A stretch of 64,000 bases of DNA, from the NCBI GenBank assembly GCA_014138725.1, contig JACJID010000003.1, positions 248,001 through 312,000 on the forward strand, written 5' to 3'. Source of the stretch: Kutzneria viridogrisea (GTDB lineage: Bacteria > Actinomycetota > Actinomycetes > Mycobacteriales > Pseudonocardiaceae). This document shows, piece by piece, positions 32,248 to 40,970 of the stretch. How positions within the stretch are numbered: the stretch's first letter is position 1; each line of letters begins with the position of its first letter. Both the position numbers and the translations under genes were made by a program. Under the pieces are notes generated by a model. The model had not been told where the DNA came from and searched no databases. It saw only the letters and a list, made by a program, of their open reading frames with translations.

Positions 32248-34866
32248 TCACCAAGTCCGGCGCGGGTCGGCGCTGCGCGGACGCACGTCTGGCCGGCCAC
32301 CTCGGGAGGGCTGCGCAGGTCTGGTCGTGGCCTGCCGGCCGATCTGTTGAGAACCAGGCCCAGCACCACGGTCGCGCTGACTAGGCCGCAGAACACGTCG
32401 GGCGATGGCGCGGACCTCTCGCGCCCGGCCGGGGATCGCGCGCGGGAGCGGCTGAGTGCGCATAGTGAACGGCTGCGCCTCCTCCCCGTTGAGCACCAAC
32501 CGCACGGCTGCGTGGTAGACGCCCAGGTGCGCGAGGTCGTGATCGGACAGCCGCGGTGCGGTATGCCGGGACAGCTCGCGGGAGTCTTCCGGGCTGGCAT
32601 TGAAGAAGATCTTCGACCGTGCGTTGGTCGACATACCCTCCCGCAACTCACGGGGAAGCTGCCCGAGGTGCTGGTGCGCCAGGGTCATCGCGACCCGAAA
32701 CCCGCGCGCCTCAGCCAACATGTCCTCGATCGGATAGGGCAAGTTCAAGAAGTTATGACACTCATCGATCACCATCGAGGCGTCTTTGCGCCTGCGTTGC
32801 GGGGTTCGCGCGCGCCCCGTGGTGGCCTGCCACGTGCGGGCGACCACCAGCGACCCGACCAGCCGCGTGGTCTCCTCCCCGAGACTTCCCTTGGGGATAC
32901 GGACAAGGCAGATGCCGCCGTCGAGGACACTGCTCATATCCACCGTGGAATGCCCGCCCGCGATGGCGTCGCGGACGAAGGGCCGCAGCAGGAACGCGCG
33001 CAGCTTGTTCATCAGCGGGGAGATGACCTGGCTGCGGCTGGAGTCGGTGAGTTCCTCGTACCAGTTCCAGAACCCCCGCAGGACCGGGTCAGTGACCCCG
33101 GCCGTTACCCGTGATCGGAACGCCTCGTCGACCAAGAGCTTGGGCAGATCGGCCAGGGTGGCGACGCCTTCCTGAGTGCGCAGCGTCAGGCACGCGGCGC
33201 GCATGACGTCGTCGGTGCGCGGCCCCCAGAACGCCGAGTACACCCTGCGGAACACGCTGACGAGATTGTCGACGGTCAGGTCCGTCTCCCCGCCATCCAG
33301 GGGGTTCAGGCACGGCGGGCGGCTCTTGCTGTCGGCGTCGAACAGCACGACCCGATCGGCCGCCGAGCGCGGCAACCGGGACAGGATGTCGGTGACCAAG
33401 TCGCCTTTGGGGTCGATCAGCACGATCCCGCGCCCGGCCTCGGCGTCGGCGAGGATCATGTTGCCCAGCAAGGTGGACTTGCCGGAGCCGGTGGCGCCGA
33501 TGACGTGCAGGTGGTGGCGGGCGTCGGGCACCCGCAACGCGACCGGCCGCGCATGGCCGGTGTCGGTCATCCCGAGTGGCTTGGCCTGCGGGCCGGGAGT
33601 GGCGATACCGGGAGGCGGTGAGATCGCGCGGGCGCCAGCGCGCTGGACGCCAGGGATCGACTCGTCGACGGGCAGGTGCGCCAGCGCCGCCAACTCCGGC
33701 ACCGACAGTAGATCTCCGCGGCCGAGGCGGCGTTCGTCCAGCACGGTGCCGGGGTGGCGGACGCGTTTGCGGCCGTACCGGTTGTGTTCGGTGTAGGAGG
33801 CGAACGACGCGGCCAGCGCGTGCGCTCGGCCGCGGGCGACGTCGCGGGCGGTGCGGACCTCGCGGTCTGTGGCGCCCTCGGGTAGGAGGGTGGCCACGGC
33901 GTAGCGGATGACCGTCTCGAACTGGCTGCCGCGCTGTTTGGTGACGATGGCCCGGTTCTGGGCGGAGTACTCCAGCGAGATCTGCGGATCGCTGTGCAGC
34001 TGCCCGGACTTGGTGGCGTGTCGGGTGCTGATCGCCTTGACGCCGGGCGTGATGAGGTCGAGTAGCCGCCCGACCAGTCGGGTAGAGCCGCCAGTGTGGA
34101 CCCGACGTGCTGATCGGCGCGCCGTGGCGACGCGGCGGCCGGTGACCGGGCGGGCCAGGATCTGCACGCAGGCGTACTCGTCACGGCCCAGACCCACCGG
34201 CGCACCGATGAGCGCGCGGATCGGGTCAGCGTCGAAGTCGGTGCGGATCGGCAGCGCCTCGCTGCGGGCCAGGCGCAGTTCGCCGCCGACCACCAGCCGC
34301 CGCTGGTCCTCGGCGGGCTGCGGCAGCGGCGGCTCGGCCTCGGCGACGCGGGTGTGCGCGCCCGGCCACGCGGCCTCCACGGCACGCTCGACCAAGCCCG
34401 GCGGGATAACGCCGGGAACCCACAACCGGATGGTGACCCCGGCCTCGGAGAACCCGTACTCGCAAGCGACATGCGGCTGCCCGGCCAGCGCGCGGCGCCA
34501 GGCCGGGCGCAGCAAGCCGACGAGGTTGGACCACAGCGCCGCGCCGCCCGCGGGGTCGACGGTGGGCGGGGCGAGCACAGTGATCTGGCGGGCGTCGGCG
34601 ACCAGGGCGGCGTGGCGGCGCCCGGCCAGCCACCGCCGCTCGGAGAGCACCACGAGGACCGAGAAGACGACGAACACCGACACGGTGGGCCACCAGACCG
34701 CCAGCCACTGTCCGATCGGAACGACCACCGCGAGCAGGGTGCCCAGGGGATCGCGCAGGTACTGGCCGAGCCAGCCACCGGACAGGCCGGTCGACACCGG
34801 TCCGGTGCCCGACGGCGGGACAGTGGTGGGCGAGTGGAGGAGGGCAGCGAGTATCACAACAGGCAT
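32248..34866 (-). CDS. VirD4/TraG-type coupling protein, T4SS ATPase
   Basis: 872 residues from ATG 34866 (GAAGGGA site). N-terminal membrane segments (about residues 28-80) are followed by a family-specific middle domain and a TraG/TraD ATPase: Walker A HVIGATGSGKSTLLGNMILA, then IVLIDPKGDLVTDIL, Walker B KDASMVIDECHNF and LAEARGFRVAMTLAHQHLGQ. The Pro/Arg-rich C-terminus is probably flexible. It couples the relaxase-DNA complex to the secretion channel at the inner membrane. In the ancestral operon it probably followed the VirB4 gene directly; cassette 2 now separates them. Confidence 0.92.
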   Translation of the reverse strand: MPVVILAALLHSPTTVPPSGTGPVSTGLSGGWLGQYLRDPLGTLLAVVVPIGQWLAVWWPTVSVFVVFSVLVVLSERRWLAGRRHAALVADARQITVLAPPTVDPAGGAALWSNLVGLLRPAWRRALAGQPHVACEYGFSEAGVTIRLWVPGVIPPGLVERAVEAAWPGAHTRVAEAEPPLPQPAEDQRRLVVGGELRLARSEALPIRTDFDADPIRALIGAPVGLGRDEYACVQILARPVTGRRVATARRSARRVHTGGSTRLVGRLLDLITPGVKAISTRHATKSGQLHSDPQISLEYSAQNRAIVTKQRGSQFETVIRYAVATLLPEGATDREVRTARDVARGRAHALAASFASYTEHNRYGRKRVRHPGTVLDERRLGRGDLLSVPELAALAHLPVDESIPGVQRAGARAISPPPGIATPGPQAKPLGMTDTGHARPVALRVPDARHHLHVIGATGSGKSTLLGNMILADAEAGRGIVLIDPKGDLVTDILSRLPRSAADRVVLFDADSKSRPPCLNPLDGGETDLTVDNLVSVFRRVYSAFWGPRTDDVMRAACLTLRTQEGVATLADLPKLLVDEAFRSRVTAGVTDPVLRGFWNWYEELTDSSRSQVISPLMNKLRAFLLRPFVRDAIAGGHSTVDMSSVLDGGICLVRIPKGSLGEETTRLVGSLVVARTWQATTGRARTPQRRRKDASMVIDECHNFLNLPYPIEDMLAEARGFRVAMTLAHQHLGQLPRELREGMSTNARSKIFFNASPEDSRELSRHTAPRLSDHDLAHLGVYHAAVRLVLNGEEAQPFTMRTQPLPRAIPGRAREVRAIARRVLRPSQRDRGAGPGSQQIGRQATTRPAQPSRGGRPDVRPRSADPRRTW

Positions 34867-34924
34867 TGCGAAAGTCCCTTCACCTGAACGGAAAGTGAGA
34901 CCCTGACAGCGCTGGGCGAATGTG

Positions 34925-35150
34925 TCAGGCGGCGTCGAGTTCGATGTGGTCGTCGAGACCAGCCGAGCCGAACTCGTCGCCGTCACTGGCCGGTGGCGTG
35001 TCGTCGGCGAGGCCCAGATCGACGTAGGATTGCTCGGTGTCGGCGTCGCCGGTGTCTCCTGTCTCGGCGTACCCGGCGAGTTCGGCGGGGTTGCTTGCAG
35101 GAAGTTCCCGACGTTCGAGCTGGCCGTCTCTTGTGTCCAGACGCTGCCGC
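34925..35150 (-). pseudogene. Acidic C-terminal tail of a tra-operon gene cut off by cassette 2
   Basis: On the minus strand the frame ending at TGA 34925 reads protein-like codons with GC third positions (NPAELAGYAETGDTGDADTE, then QSYVDLGLADDTPPASDGDE and LDDHIELDAA). There is no start codon, and protein character fades upstream of about 35150. The acidic tail sits directly before the VirD4 gene. The likely source is the VirB4 gene, which now stops at 39114 on the far side of cassette 2 with a short substitute end (GWVEFDEDN). This is inference from position and composition. Confidence 0.5.
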
Positions 35151-35197
35151 TCAGGCCAGGTCCGTCGAAGTTGGTGTCTGTGGATGTCCGACACGCC

Positions 35198-35212
35198 GTC
35201 GGAATTTCCGAC
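35198..35212. promoter_or_regulatory. 15-bp perfect palindrome upstream of cassette 2
   Basis: GTCGGAATTTCCGAC lies 66 bases before the cassette 2 integrase start. Its position corresponds to that of the TCGCAT palindromes before the cassette 1 integrase. It may be an operator or recombinase site. Confidence 0.55.
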
Positions 35213-35278
35213 GAAACGCCGGGGTTCGTGAGCTATCGTCGGGTTCGGCCAACTGAGGGGTCGAACGCGGAGGTGTCG

Positions 35279-36355
35279 ATGGCGCTGGCGGTGGTTCGGT
35301 CTCTGGGTGCGCCGCGCAGGCTGAGCACGACGCAGGAGCTGGAGGACTTCGAGCAGGAGCTGGTCGATCAGTACCTGCTCGCTGCGGTGGGCGCCGGGCT
35401 GGGCGACAGCGTGGTGGGCAATGACCGGGCGGTGCTGTTTGAGTTCATGCGGTTCCTCGGGCGTCCGATATGGACCGCCCAGCCGCACGACGCCGACCGT
35501 TTCCTTACCCATCAACGTAAAGACCTCGGTCGTGCGCGGACGACGGTGCAGCACAAGGCGTGGGCGATCGGGCATTTCTTCGACTTCGTTCTCGCCCGCT
35601 ACCAGGGTGATGTCCACACGCTGACCGGGTGTGTGGTCGGGCAGCCGATCGACGAGTACAACCGCCCGGCCAAGGCCGATTACGGGCAGCCTCGTATCCC
35701 GCCCTCGGACGAGGAGGTCGAGCACCTGTTCAGCTCGTGGCGGGATTCGTTGGAACACAAGCGGAAATTCCTGATCGCCGCGCGGGACTATCTGGCCGCG
35801 TCGTTGTGGCGCAGAGCGGGCTTGCGGATCCGCGAGACCTACATGCTCGACATCCGGGACTGGCGCCGGGATCTCGGGGAATTCGGCAAGCTGCACGTCC
35901 GGTTCGGCAAGGGCAGCCGCGGCCGCGGCGCGAAGACCCGGCTGGTCCCGGCGATCAACCAGGTCGCCGAGCTGCTGGACTGGTGGCTGATCGACGTCCG
36001 GCACCAGTTCGGCGACGACTGGCAGGACCCGGACGCTCCGCTGCTGCCCAGCGAACGCGACGACCCACACACCGGATGCTGCCGCCGGGCCTGTGACCAG
36101 GCGCTGCGCGACGGGCTGGGCGTGGCCACAGCGCGGTGGCTGCCGGACTGGGTCGGCCGGTTGACGCCGCACACGCTGAGGCACTACTGCGCCTCGTCGC
36201 TGTATGCCCGCGGCATGGACCTCAAGGCGATCCAGGACATCCTCGGCCACGAATGGCTGTCCACGACCACCCGCTACATCCACGTTCAGGACGACCACGT
36301 CGAGCACGCCTGGACGGTCGCCAACCAGCGAGTCGCAGCCCGGCTCGGGCAGTAG
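35279..36355 (+). CDS. Tyrosine recombinase/integrase (cassette 2)
   Basis: 358 residues from ATG 35279 (GGAGG site at 35270); the frame is open further left but that part overlaps minus-strand tail-coding DNA. The core-binding domain is at about residues 20-120. Catalytic motifs: RRAGLRIRETYMLDIRDW (Arg), TPHTLRHYCASSLYARG (HxxR) and LGHEWLSTTTRYIHV (His and nucleophilic Tyr). The motif GEFGKLHVRFGKG matches the cassette 1 enzyme. It is probably the active recombinase of the cassette. Confidence 0.9.
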   Translation: MALAVVRSLGAPRRLSTTQELEDFEQELVDQYLLAAVGAGLGDSVVGNDRAVLFEFMRFLGRPIWTAQPHDADRFLTHQRKDLGRARTTVQHKAWAIGHFFDFVLARYQGDVHTLTGCVVGQPIDEYNRPAKADYGQPRIPPSDEEVEHLFSSWRDSLEHKRKFLIAARDYLAASLWRRAGLRIRETYMLDIRDWRRDLGEFGKLHVRFGKGSRGRGAKTRLVPAINQVAELLDWWLIDVRHQFGDDWQDPDAPLLPSERDDPHTGCCRRACDQALRDGLGVATARWLPDWVGRLTPHTLRHYCASSLYARGMDLKAIQDILGHEWLSTTTRYIHVQDDHVEHAWTVANQRVAARLGQ

Positions 36356-36368
36356 AAGGGACACGACG

Positions 36369-36680
36369 ATGCGGTGGAACCTGCGGCTCAAAGCCGCCGA
36401 ACAGGGCATCTGGAAGTCCACAGAGATGCGCCGCCGGCTCGCGGAGGCTGGCCTGGAGATCAGCGCTGGGAAGATGTCCGCGTTGTGGACGACCACGCCG
36501 ACCACGATCCGCCTCGACGACCTGGACGTGATCTGCGCGGTGCTCGAGTGCGACCCGGCTGACCTGCTGGTCTGCGAGCCGGACCAGGTCGCCGTCCGCA
36601 AGCCGGCCAAGGCCGAGACGGGCACGACCGCGCCGATCACCCCACGGCTGGGGCGGCACCGATCGGTGCCGCCGGCATGA
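36369..36680 (+). CDS. XRE-like helix-turn-helix protein (cassette 2)
   Basis: 103 residues from ATG 36369 (GAAGGG site, 13 bases after the integrase stop). MRWNLRLKAAEQGIWKSTEM opens the domain. ISAGKMSALWTTTPTTIRLD holds the recognition helix, and LDVICAVLECDPADLLV is the usual XRE end. It matches the cassette 1 counterpart in layout (FECSPAELI versus LECDPADLL). It overlaps the next gene by 4 bases (ATGA). It probably controls the cassette or directs recombination. Confidence 0.78.
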   Translation: MRWNLRLKAAEQGIWKSTEMRRRLAEAGLEISAGKMSALWTTTPTTIRLDDLDVICAVLECDPADLLVCEPDQVAVRKPAKAETGTTAPITPRLGRHRSVPPA

Positions 36681-38473
36681 CCGGGCACCCACACCGCTGC
36701 CAGGTCTGCGGCGTGCGTCCACCGGCGATGCGCGAGGTCCAGTTCTGTTTCCAGTGCTGGCCCGGCGGCCCGGTCACGCCACCGCCGTGTCGCAAGTGCG
36801 GGTCCACACAGGACTACTACACCTCGGGGTTGTGCGCTCGCTGCCACACCCACGCACCGGGCGAACGCTCGCCGGTCTGGCGGCTGCCCGGCCCGCTCGC
36901 TCCGCCGGTGGTCGTGGTGGATTCCTGTCCGGACTGCTACGCCTGGGGCGTCACCCGCACTTACGGCTGGCTGTGCTCGGCCTGCCGCTCGTGGCGGGAA
37001 ACCCACCGGAATGCCGATGTCTGCTGCACCTGCGGCCGCCGGGTCGCCCTGGACGAGACCGGGTCGTGCCGGTTGTGCCGCAAGACCCGCAGCCTGCTGG
37101 CCCACGAACTCGGGCAACGGACCGGCGCAGTCGACATCGCCGACGCGAACCGACATGGCCAGCAGTTGTTCTTCGCCGGGATGTGGCACCGCGAAGGCCA
37201 CGGAACCCGCCCCTACATCAAGAAAACCATCCCAACGGACATGTCGCTCCTGCGGCCGGTCAGTTACCGGCAACTGGTGTTCTGGGACCTCCCACGCGAC
37301 CTGGAATCCGGGCTGCGCAACCGATTCCCGCCGCCACCGGATCCCGCGCGGGAAGCTGCGTGGCACCAGTTCGTCCGGGAATTCGCCGACGAGCACGGCT
37401 GGGGAATCAACGTCACCGAACGCACGCAGCGGGTGATCCGCATGCTGCAAGGCATGCAGGACACCCCAGGCGCGGCGATCCGAGCCAGCGACGTGCTGCC
37501 CATGTCGAGCATCCGCCACCCGGTCCGCCCCGTGCTCGACGTGCTGGCCGCGGCCGGCATGCTCGCCGATGACCGCGTCCCTGCCGTGGAGCGCTGGTTC
37601 ACCGTCCAGATCAGCACCCTGCCCGAGGAGATGCGCCACGAGCTGACTGTCTGGTTCGACGTCGCCCGCAACGGCAGCGCGACCCCGCCCCGGTTCCGGC
37701 CCCGCTCCGAACGCACCGTCCGCTCGCAGCTCTCGTTCGCCTTGCCCACTGTGCGGTGCTGGGCACGCGAGCACGCATCGCTGCGCGAGATCAGCCGCGA
37801 CGACGTCCTCGCCGCCCTGCCGCCCAGCGGCAGCCCGCGATCGTGCACCCTGCAGGGCCTGCGGTCGATCTTCCGGGTGCTCAAGGCCCGCCAGCTCACC
37901 TTCGTCAACCCGGCCGCCCGCATCAGCGTCCCCACACCCCATCTGCAGGCCCCGCCGTCGATCGATCTGTCGGCGCTGCGCGCTGCGCTCGACTCGCAGG
38001 ATCCGACCTGCGCCGCGCTGGCCGCGCTCCTGGCGTTCCACGCCATCCGCATCTGGCAGCTCTGCGCCCTGCACCTGACCGACCTGCGCGACGGGCGCCT
38101 GCACGTCGACGATCGCGTCATCCCGCTCGCCGTCCCCGTCCGGCTGCGGCTGACCGCCTACCTGACCTGTCGGCAACGGTCCTGGCCCAACACCGCCAAC
38201 CCGCACCTGTTCATCCACTACCGCAACGCCACCACCACCCGGCCCGTCACGCCGTGGTGGATTCGCAAGCGGCTCGGGATGAACGCTCAGTCGATCCGCC
38301 AGGACCGCATCCTCGACGAGGCTCACGCCAGCAGCGGTGACGTCCGCCTGATCTGCGACCTGTTCGGTTTGTCCGTCGCTGGTGCTTACCGCTACACCGC
38401 TACAGTGGATCATGCCGCTGTTGGCGAGATTGCCACATTGAACAACGTGATCAAGGGGGTTGGGGACAGGTGA
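36677..38473 (+). CDS. Zinc-ribbon, degenerate tyrosine-recombinase-like protein (cassette 2)
   Basis: 598 residues. The first 140 residues contain about seven Cys pairs (CQVCGV, CFQC, CRKCG, CARC, CPDC, CSAC, CCTCG and CRLC), that is, several zinc ribbons. The C-terminal 250 residues resemble a tyrosine recombinase with a weak Arg motif (AFHAIRIWQLCALHLTDL) and a terminal Tyr (SVAGAYRYTATVDHA), but no HxxR. Together with its homologue at 4542-6047 it defines a family always placed third. It is probably a DNA-binding partner rather than a catalyst. The GTGA overlap with the following cargo gene implies co-translation. Confidence 0.75.
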   Translation: MTGHPHRCQVCGVRPPAMREVQFCFQCWPGGPVTPPPCRKCGSTQDYYTSGLCARCHTHAPGERSPVWRLPGPLAPPVVVVDSCPDCYAWGVTRTYGWLCSACRSWRETHRNADVCCTCGRRVALDETGSCRLCRKTRSLLAHELGQRTGAVDIADANRHGQQLFFAGMWHREGHGTRPYIKKTIPTDMSLLRPVSYRQLVFWDLPRDLESGLRNRFPPPPDPAREAAWHQFVREFADEHGWGINVTERTQRVIRMLQGMQDTPGAAIRASDVLPMSSIRHPVRPVLDVLAAAGMLADDRVPAVERWFTVQISTLPEEMRHELTVWFDVARNGSATPPRFRPRSERTVRSQLSFALPTVRCWAREHASLREISRDDVLAALPPSGSPRSCTLQGLRSIFRVLKARQLTFVNPAARISVPTPHLQAPPSIDLSALRAALDSQDPTCAALAALLAFHAIRIWQLCALHLTDLRDGRLHVDDRVIPLAVPVRLRLTAYLTCRQRSWPNTANPHLFIHYRNATTTRPVTPWWIRKRLGMNAQSIRQDRILDEAHASSGDVRLICDLFGLSVAGAYRYTATVDHAAVGEIATLNNVIKGVGDR

Positions 38474-39069
38474 CCGATCAGATGATGGTCGCGTCGATTT
38501 CCGGAGGTGTCGCGCTTCTCGTTGCACTGCTTGGGATCGCAGGCGCAATCGCGGCACAGGTGGTTGCCACTCGACGGACCTTCGCGAACTCGCTTGCGCT
38601 GTTCGAGGAACAAGCACTCGAAGCTCGACACGCCCGTGAGGAAGCGGCACGAATCGAGAACCGTCACAGGTTCGCTGACCAGAAGAGAAGCACATACGGC
38701 CGAGCGCTTTGCCTGGCCGACGACGTCGCCGCCGCATGCAGGGATAAGCGGTGGGCGGTGGACAAGTACAAACGCCAACTGGACGCCCTCGATCGCGCCG
38801 TTCAGAGCAGTGAGACTGTCGCTGAGTTAGCGAAGAAGTACGCAACCGAAGCGGACGGACACCGCGATCGAGCGAATCGCTTGTTCGCTTCACTCGCCGA
38901 GGTTGTCGGCGAGATCGAGCTGCTGTCCAGTGACGCGGTCTGTTCAACCGCCACGCATCTTCGTGACCTGGCATACACAACCAATAAGGATCAAGAGGAT
39001 CGATACCGCGAGGCTCGCGACAAGTTCCTTCTGTCAGCCAGGAGCGAACTGGGCGTCGAGCACACCTGA
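38470..39069 (+). CDS. Membrane-anchored coiled-coil protein, cargo of cassette 2
   Basis: 199 residues from GTG 38470, whose TGA overlap with the recombinase stop indicates translational coupling. The N-terminal transmembrane helix (residues 8-32, ISGGVALLVALLGIAGAIAA) is followed by a long charged coiled coil (about residues 40-120) and a helical C-terminus. GC content is lower than in neighbours. There is no counterpart in cassette 1. Topology suggests a cytoplasmic coiled-coil domain tethered to the membrane. The function is unknown; exclusion, stability or defence roles are possible but unsupported. Confidence 0.65.
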   Translation: MTDQMMVASISGGVALLVALLGIAGAIAAQVVATRRTFANSLALFEEQALEARHAREEAARIENRHRFADQKRSTYGRALCLADDVAAACRDKRWAVDKYKRQLDALDRAVQSSETVAELAKKYATEADGHRDRANRLFASLAEVVGEIELLSSDAVCSTATHLRDLAYTTNKDQEDRYREARDKFLLSARSELGVEHT

Positions 39070-39113
39070 GACCCTCGTCTGACTTATCGCCCGCAGTTCG
39101 CGAACTCCGAGAC

Positions 39114-40970
39114 TCAGTTATCCTCATCAAACTCCACCCACCCTGAGTTTGTTCGGGAATCCTGAAGAGTTGCGAGGAACTTCGGGTCAGTGGTGACGAG
39201 GTAGTGCTCGGTGGGCGAGGCGATGGACTGGAAGGCCACGCGCTGGGTTCCGGCCGAGAGCAGGCCCTGTCCCTTGTCGGCCGACAACAGGAACTGACGT
39301 TCCCCGGCCGAGAGGTCGAAGGTCTGGCTGATCTCATCAATGGCTTGGGATGCCTGGCGCAGCAGGATCTGCGTCGCGGCGTTGGCGACGACCGCTTTCC
39401 CAAGGTCGCTGCCGAGCACGTCGGCGGTGTCCTGGGTGGCCACGGTCAGCCCCGCCCAGTGCTTGCGGGAGGCTTTGGCCATGCGGAACAGGAACTCCGC
39501 GCCGGACCGCTCTTTCATCAGCAGCCACGCCTCGTCGACCACGACCAGACGGGGGCGGCGGATCGCCGGGTTGGACACCCGCCGCCACACCGCGTCCAGC
39601 ACGAGCAGGGTGCCGATGCCCTTCAACTCATCCGGCAGGTCCCGCAGGCTGAACACGATCAGATGCCCGTCGGGGTGGGTGGTGGTCTGCCCGTCGAACA
39701 ACTGCTTGAACGCGCCCTCGACGAACGGATGCAGCCGTGCGGCGAGCTCGGTCGCGGCCCGATCGCCGTCGCGACCAGCCGCGGCGAGCTGGTCGCGCAA
39801 GGTCCGCAGCGTGGGTGAGGGTCGGGTCCAGGTGCGGGGGTTGGCGGTGATCCCGACGGACTGGTAGGTGGCGGCGATGGCGCGATCCAGCGCCGCTCGC
39901 TCGGCGGAGTCCGGCTCGCCGCCGACCAGAACGGCGATGACGGTGTGCAGGAACAGCGACCGGCGGACGAGTGCGTCTTTCGGTGCCGTGCGGCGGCCGT
40001 CGTCGGTGCGGTGGATGGGCAGGTCGAACGGGTTCAGGCGCACACCCGCCGCACCGAGGTGAACGTAGGTGCCGCCCACCGCGCTGGCGAGTCGCGCGTA
40101 CTCGTCTTCCGGGTCGACGACGGCGATCTCGATGCCCCGGTACAGGCTGCGCAGCAACTCCAGCTTCACCAGGTAGGACTTGCCAGCGCCGGAGCGGCCG
40201 AGGATGACGGAGTTGTGGTTGTGCATCCCGTCGCCGAACCGGTCCCAGTGCACCAAACCTTGGGAGCCGACGTTGTAGCCGTAGAGCACCCCGGACGGTG
40301 CGGCCACCGAGGTCGGGTCGGCCGCGGGCAGATCGGGGCTGGTGAACGGGAACGCGGCGGAGAGCGCGCTGGTGTCGAAGGTGCGGCGCATCCCGATGAG
40401 GTCCAGGCCCATCGGCAGGCACGACACCCAGCCCTGCAGCGACCGGTAGGTGGTGTGCTTCGCGTCCAGCAGGAGACTCGCGGCCAAGGAGCGCAGCGCG
40501 CCCACCTCGTCGTGCAGCGCCCGCTCGGTCGGGGCGTGGATGGTCAGGTACAGGCCGACCCGGAACAGCTTTCCCTCGCCACGGGCGACGCGGGCCGACA
40601 GGTCGTAGGCGTCTTCGGTGGCGGCCTCGACCTGCGGGTCATACAGGCGGCCGTGCTCGGCGGTGTGCCGCCGCCCGGACTCGAGTTTGGCGAGTTGCTT
40701 TTTGAGCCGGTTCGCGGCGGTCGCTGGGTCGATCGGCTCGACATGCACAGCGACGTCCAGGCGGCCGGGGTAGGTCAGCAGCGGGGCGAGCCAACCGGGG
40801 TGCACCTCCCTGGGGAAGCCGGTGACCGCGAAGCTGGACACCCACTCGTTGCCGACTTCCAGGTGGCGGGCTCCGACGGACAAGGCGTCGGGGGTGAAGG
40901 CGGCGGCGCGGGAGGCGGGCCGGGTGGTGGGGCGGCGCGGGCCGCGCCGGGTACGGGCTCGGGTGGTCAT
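39114..40970 (-). CDS. VirB4-type T4SS ATPase
   Basis: 618 residues from ATG 40970, overlapping the preceding stop by one base. The N-terminal half is a VirB4/TraE-like domain (VTGFPREVHPGWLAPLLTYP). The ATPase has Walker A NSVILGRSGAGKSYLVKLEL, IAVVDPEDEYARLA and Walker B RRPRLVVVDEAWLLMK with WAGLTVATQDTADVLGSDLG. It powers pilus/channel assembly and substrate transfer at the inner membrane. The short C-terminal end (GWVEFDEDN) may be new sequence contributed by the cassette 2 insertion, since an acidic tail remnant lies at 34925-35150. Confidence 0.92.
   Translation of the reverse strand: MTTRARTRRGPRRPTTRPASRAAAFTPDALSVGARHLEVGNEWVSSFAVTGFPREVHPGWLAPLLTYPGRLDVAVHVEPIDPATAANRLKKQLAKLESGRRHTAEHGRLYDPQVEAATEDAYDLSARVARGEGKLFRVGLYLTIHAPTERALHDEVGALRSLAASLLLDAKHTTYRSLQGWVSCLPMGLDLIGMRRTFDTSALSAAFPFTSPDLPAADPTSVAAPSGVLYGYNVGSQGLVHWDRFGDGMHNHNSVILGRSGAGKSYLVKLELLRSLYRGIEIAVVDPEDEYARLASAVGGTYVHLGAAGVRLNPFDLPIHRTDDGRRTAPKDALVRRSLFLHTVIAVLVGGEPDSAERAALDRAIAATYQSVGITANPRTWTRPSPTLRTLRDQLAAAGRDGDRAATELAARLHPFVEGAFKQLFDGQTTTHPDGHLIVFSLRDLPDELKGIGTLLVLDAVWRRVSNPAIRRPRLVVVDEAWLLMKERSGAEFLFRMAKASRKHWAGLTVATQDTADVLGSDLGKAVVANAATQILLRQASQAIDEISQTFDLSAGERQFLLSADKGQGLLSAGTQRVAFQSIASPTEHYLVTTDPKFLATLQDSRTNSGWVEFDEDN

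Larger units (their letters stand above)
35279..39069 (+). mobile_element. Recombinase cassette 2 with cargo gene, inserted in the tra operon
   Basis: Integrase, XRE-like HTH and zinc-ribbon recombinase-like genes in the same order as cassette 1, plus a fourth gene overlapping by 4 bases. The unit is opposite to the tra genes and separates VirB4 from VirD4. Exact ends are unknown but must lie between about 35150 and 35279 on the left and 39069 and 39114 on the right. Confidence 0.6.

Noticed and set aside
34896..39075. The 9-bp direct repeat TGAGACCCT at 34896-34904 and 39067-39075 as a target duplication of cassette 2
   Set aside because: The minus-strand coding tail runs from 34925 to about 35150, so the left junction lies right of the repeat. 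The right copy overlaps the cargo gene's stop codon. Probably chance.
34925..39403. A 1492-codon open frame on the minus strand
   Set aside because: Most of it is the antisense shadow of the cassette 2 genes, with Arg/Pro/Gly-biased composition. Only the last 75 codons (34925 to about 35150) look coding and are listed separately.
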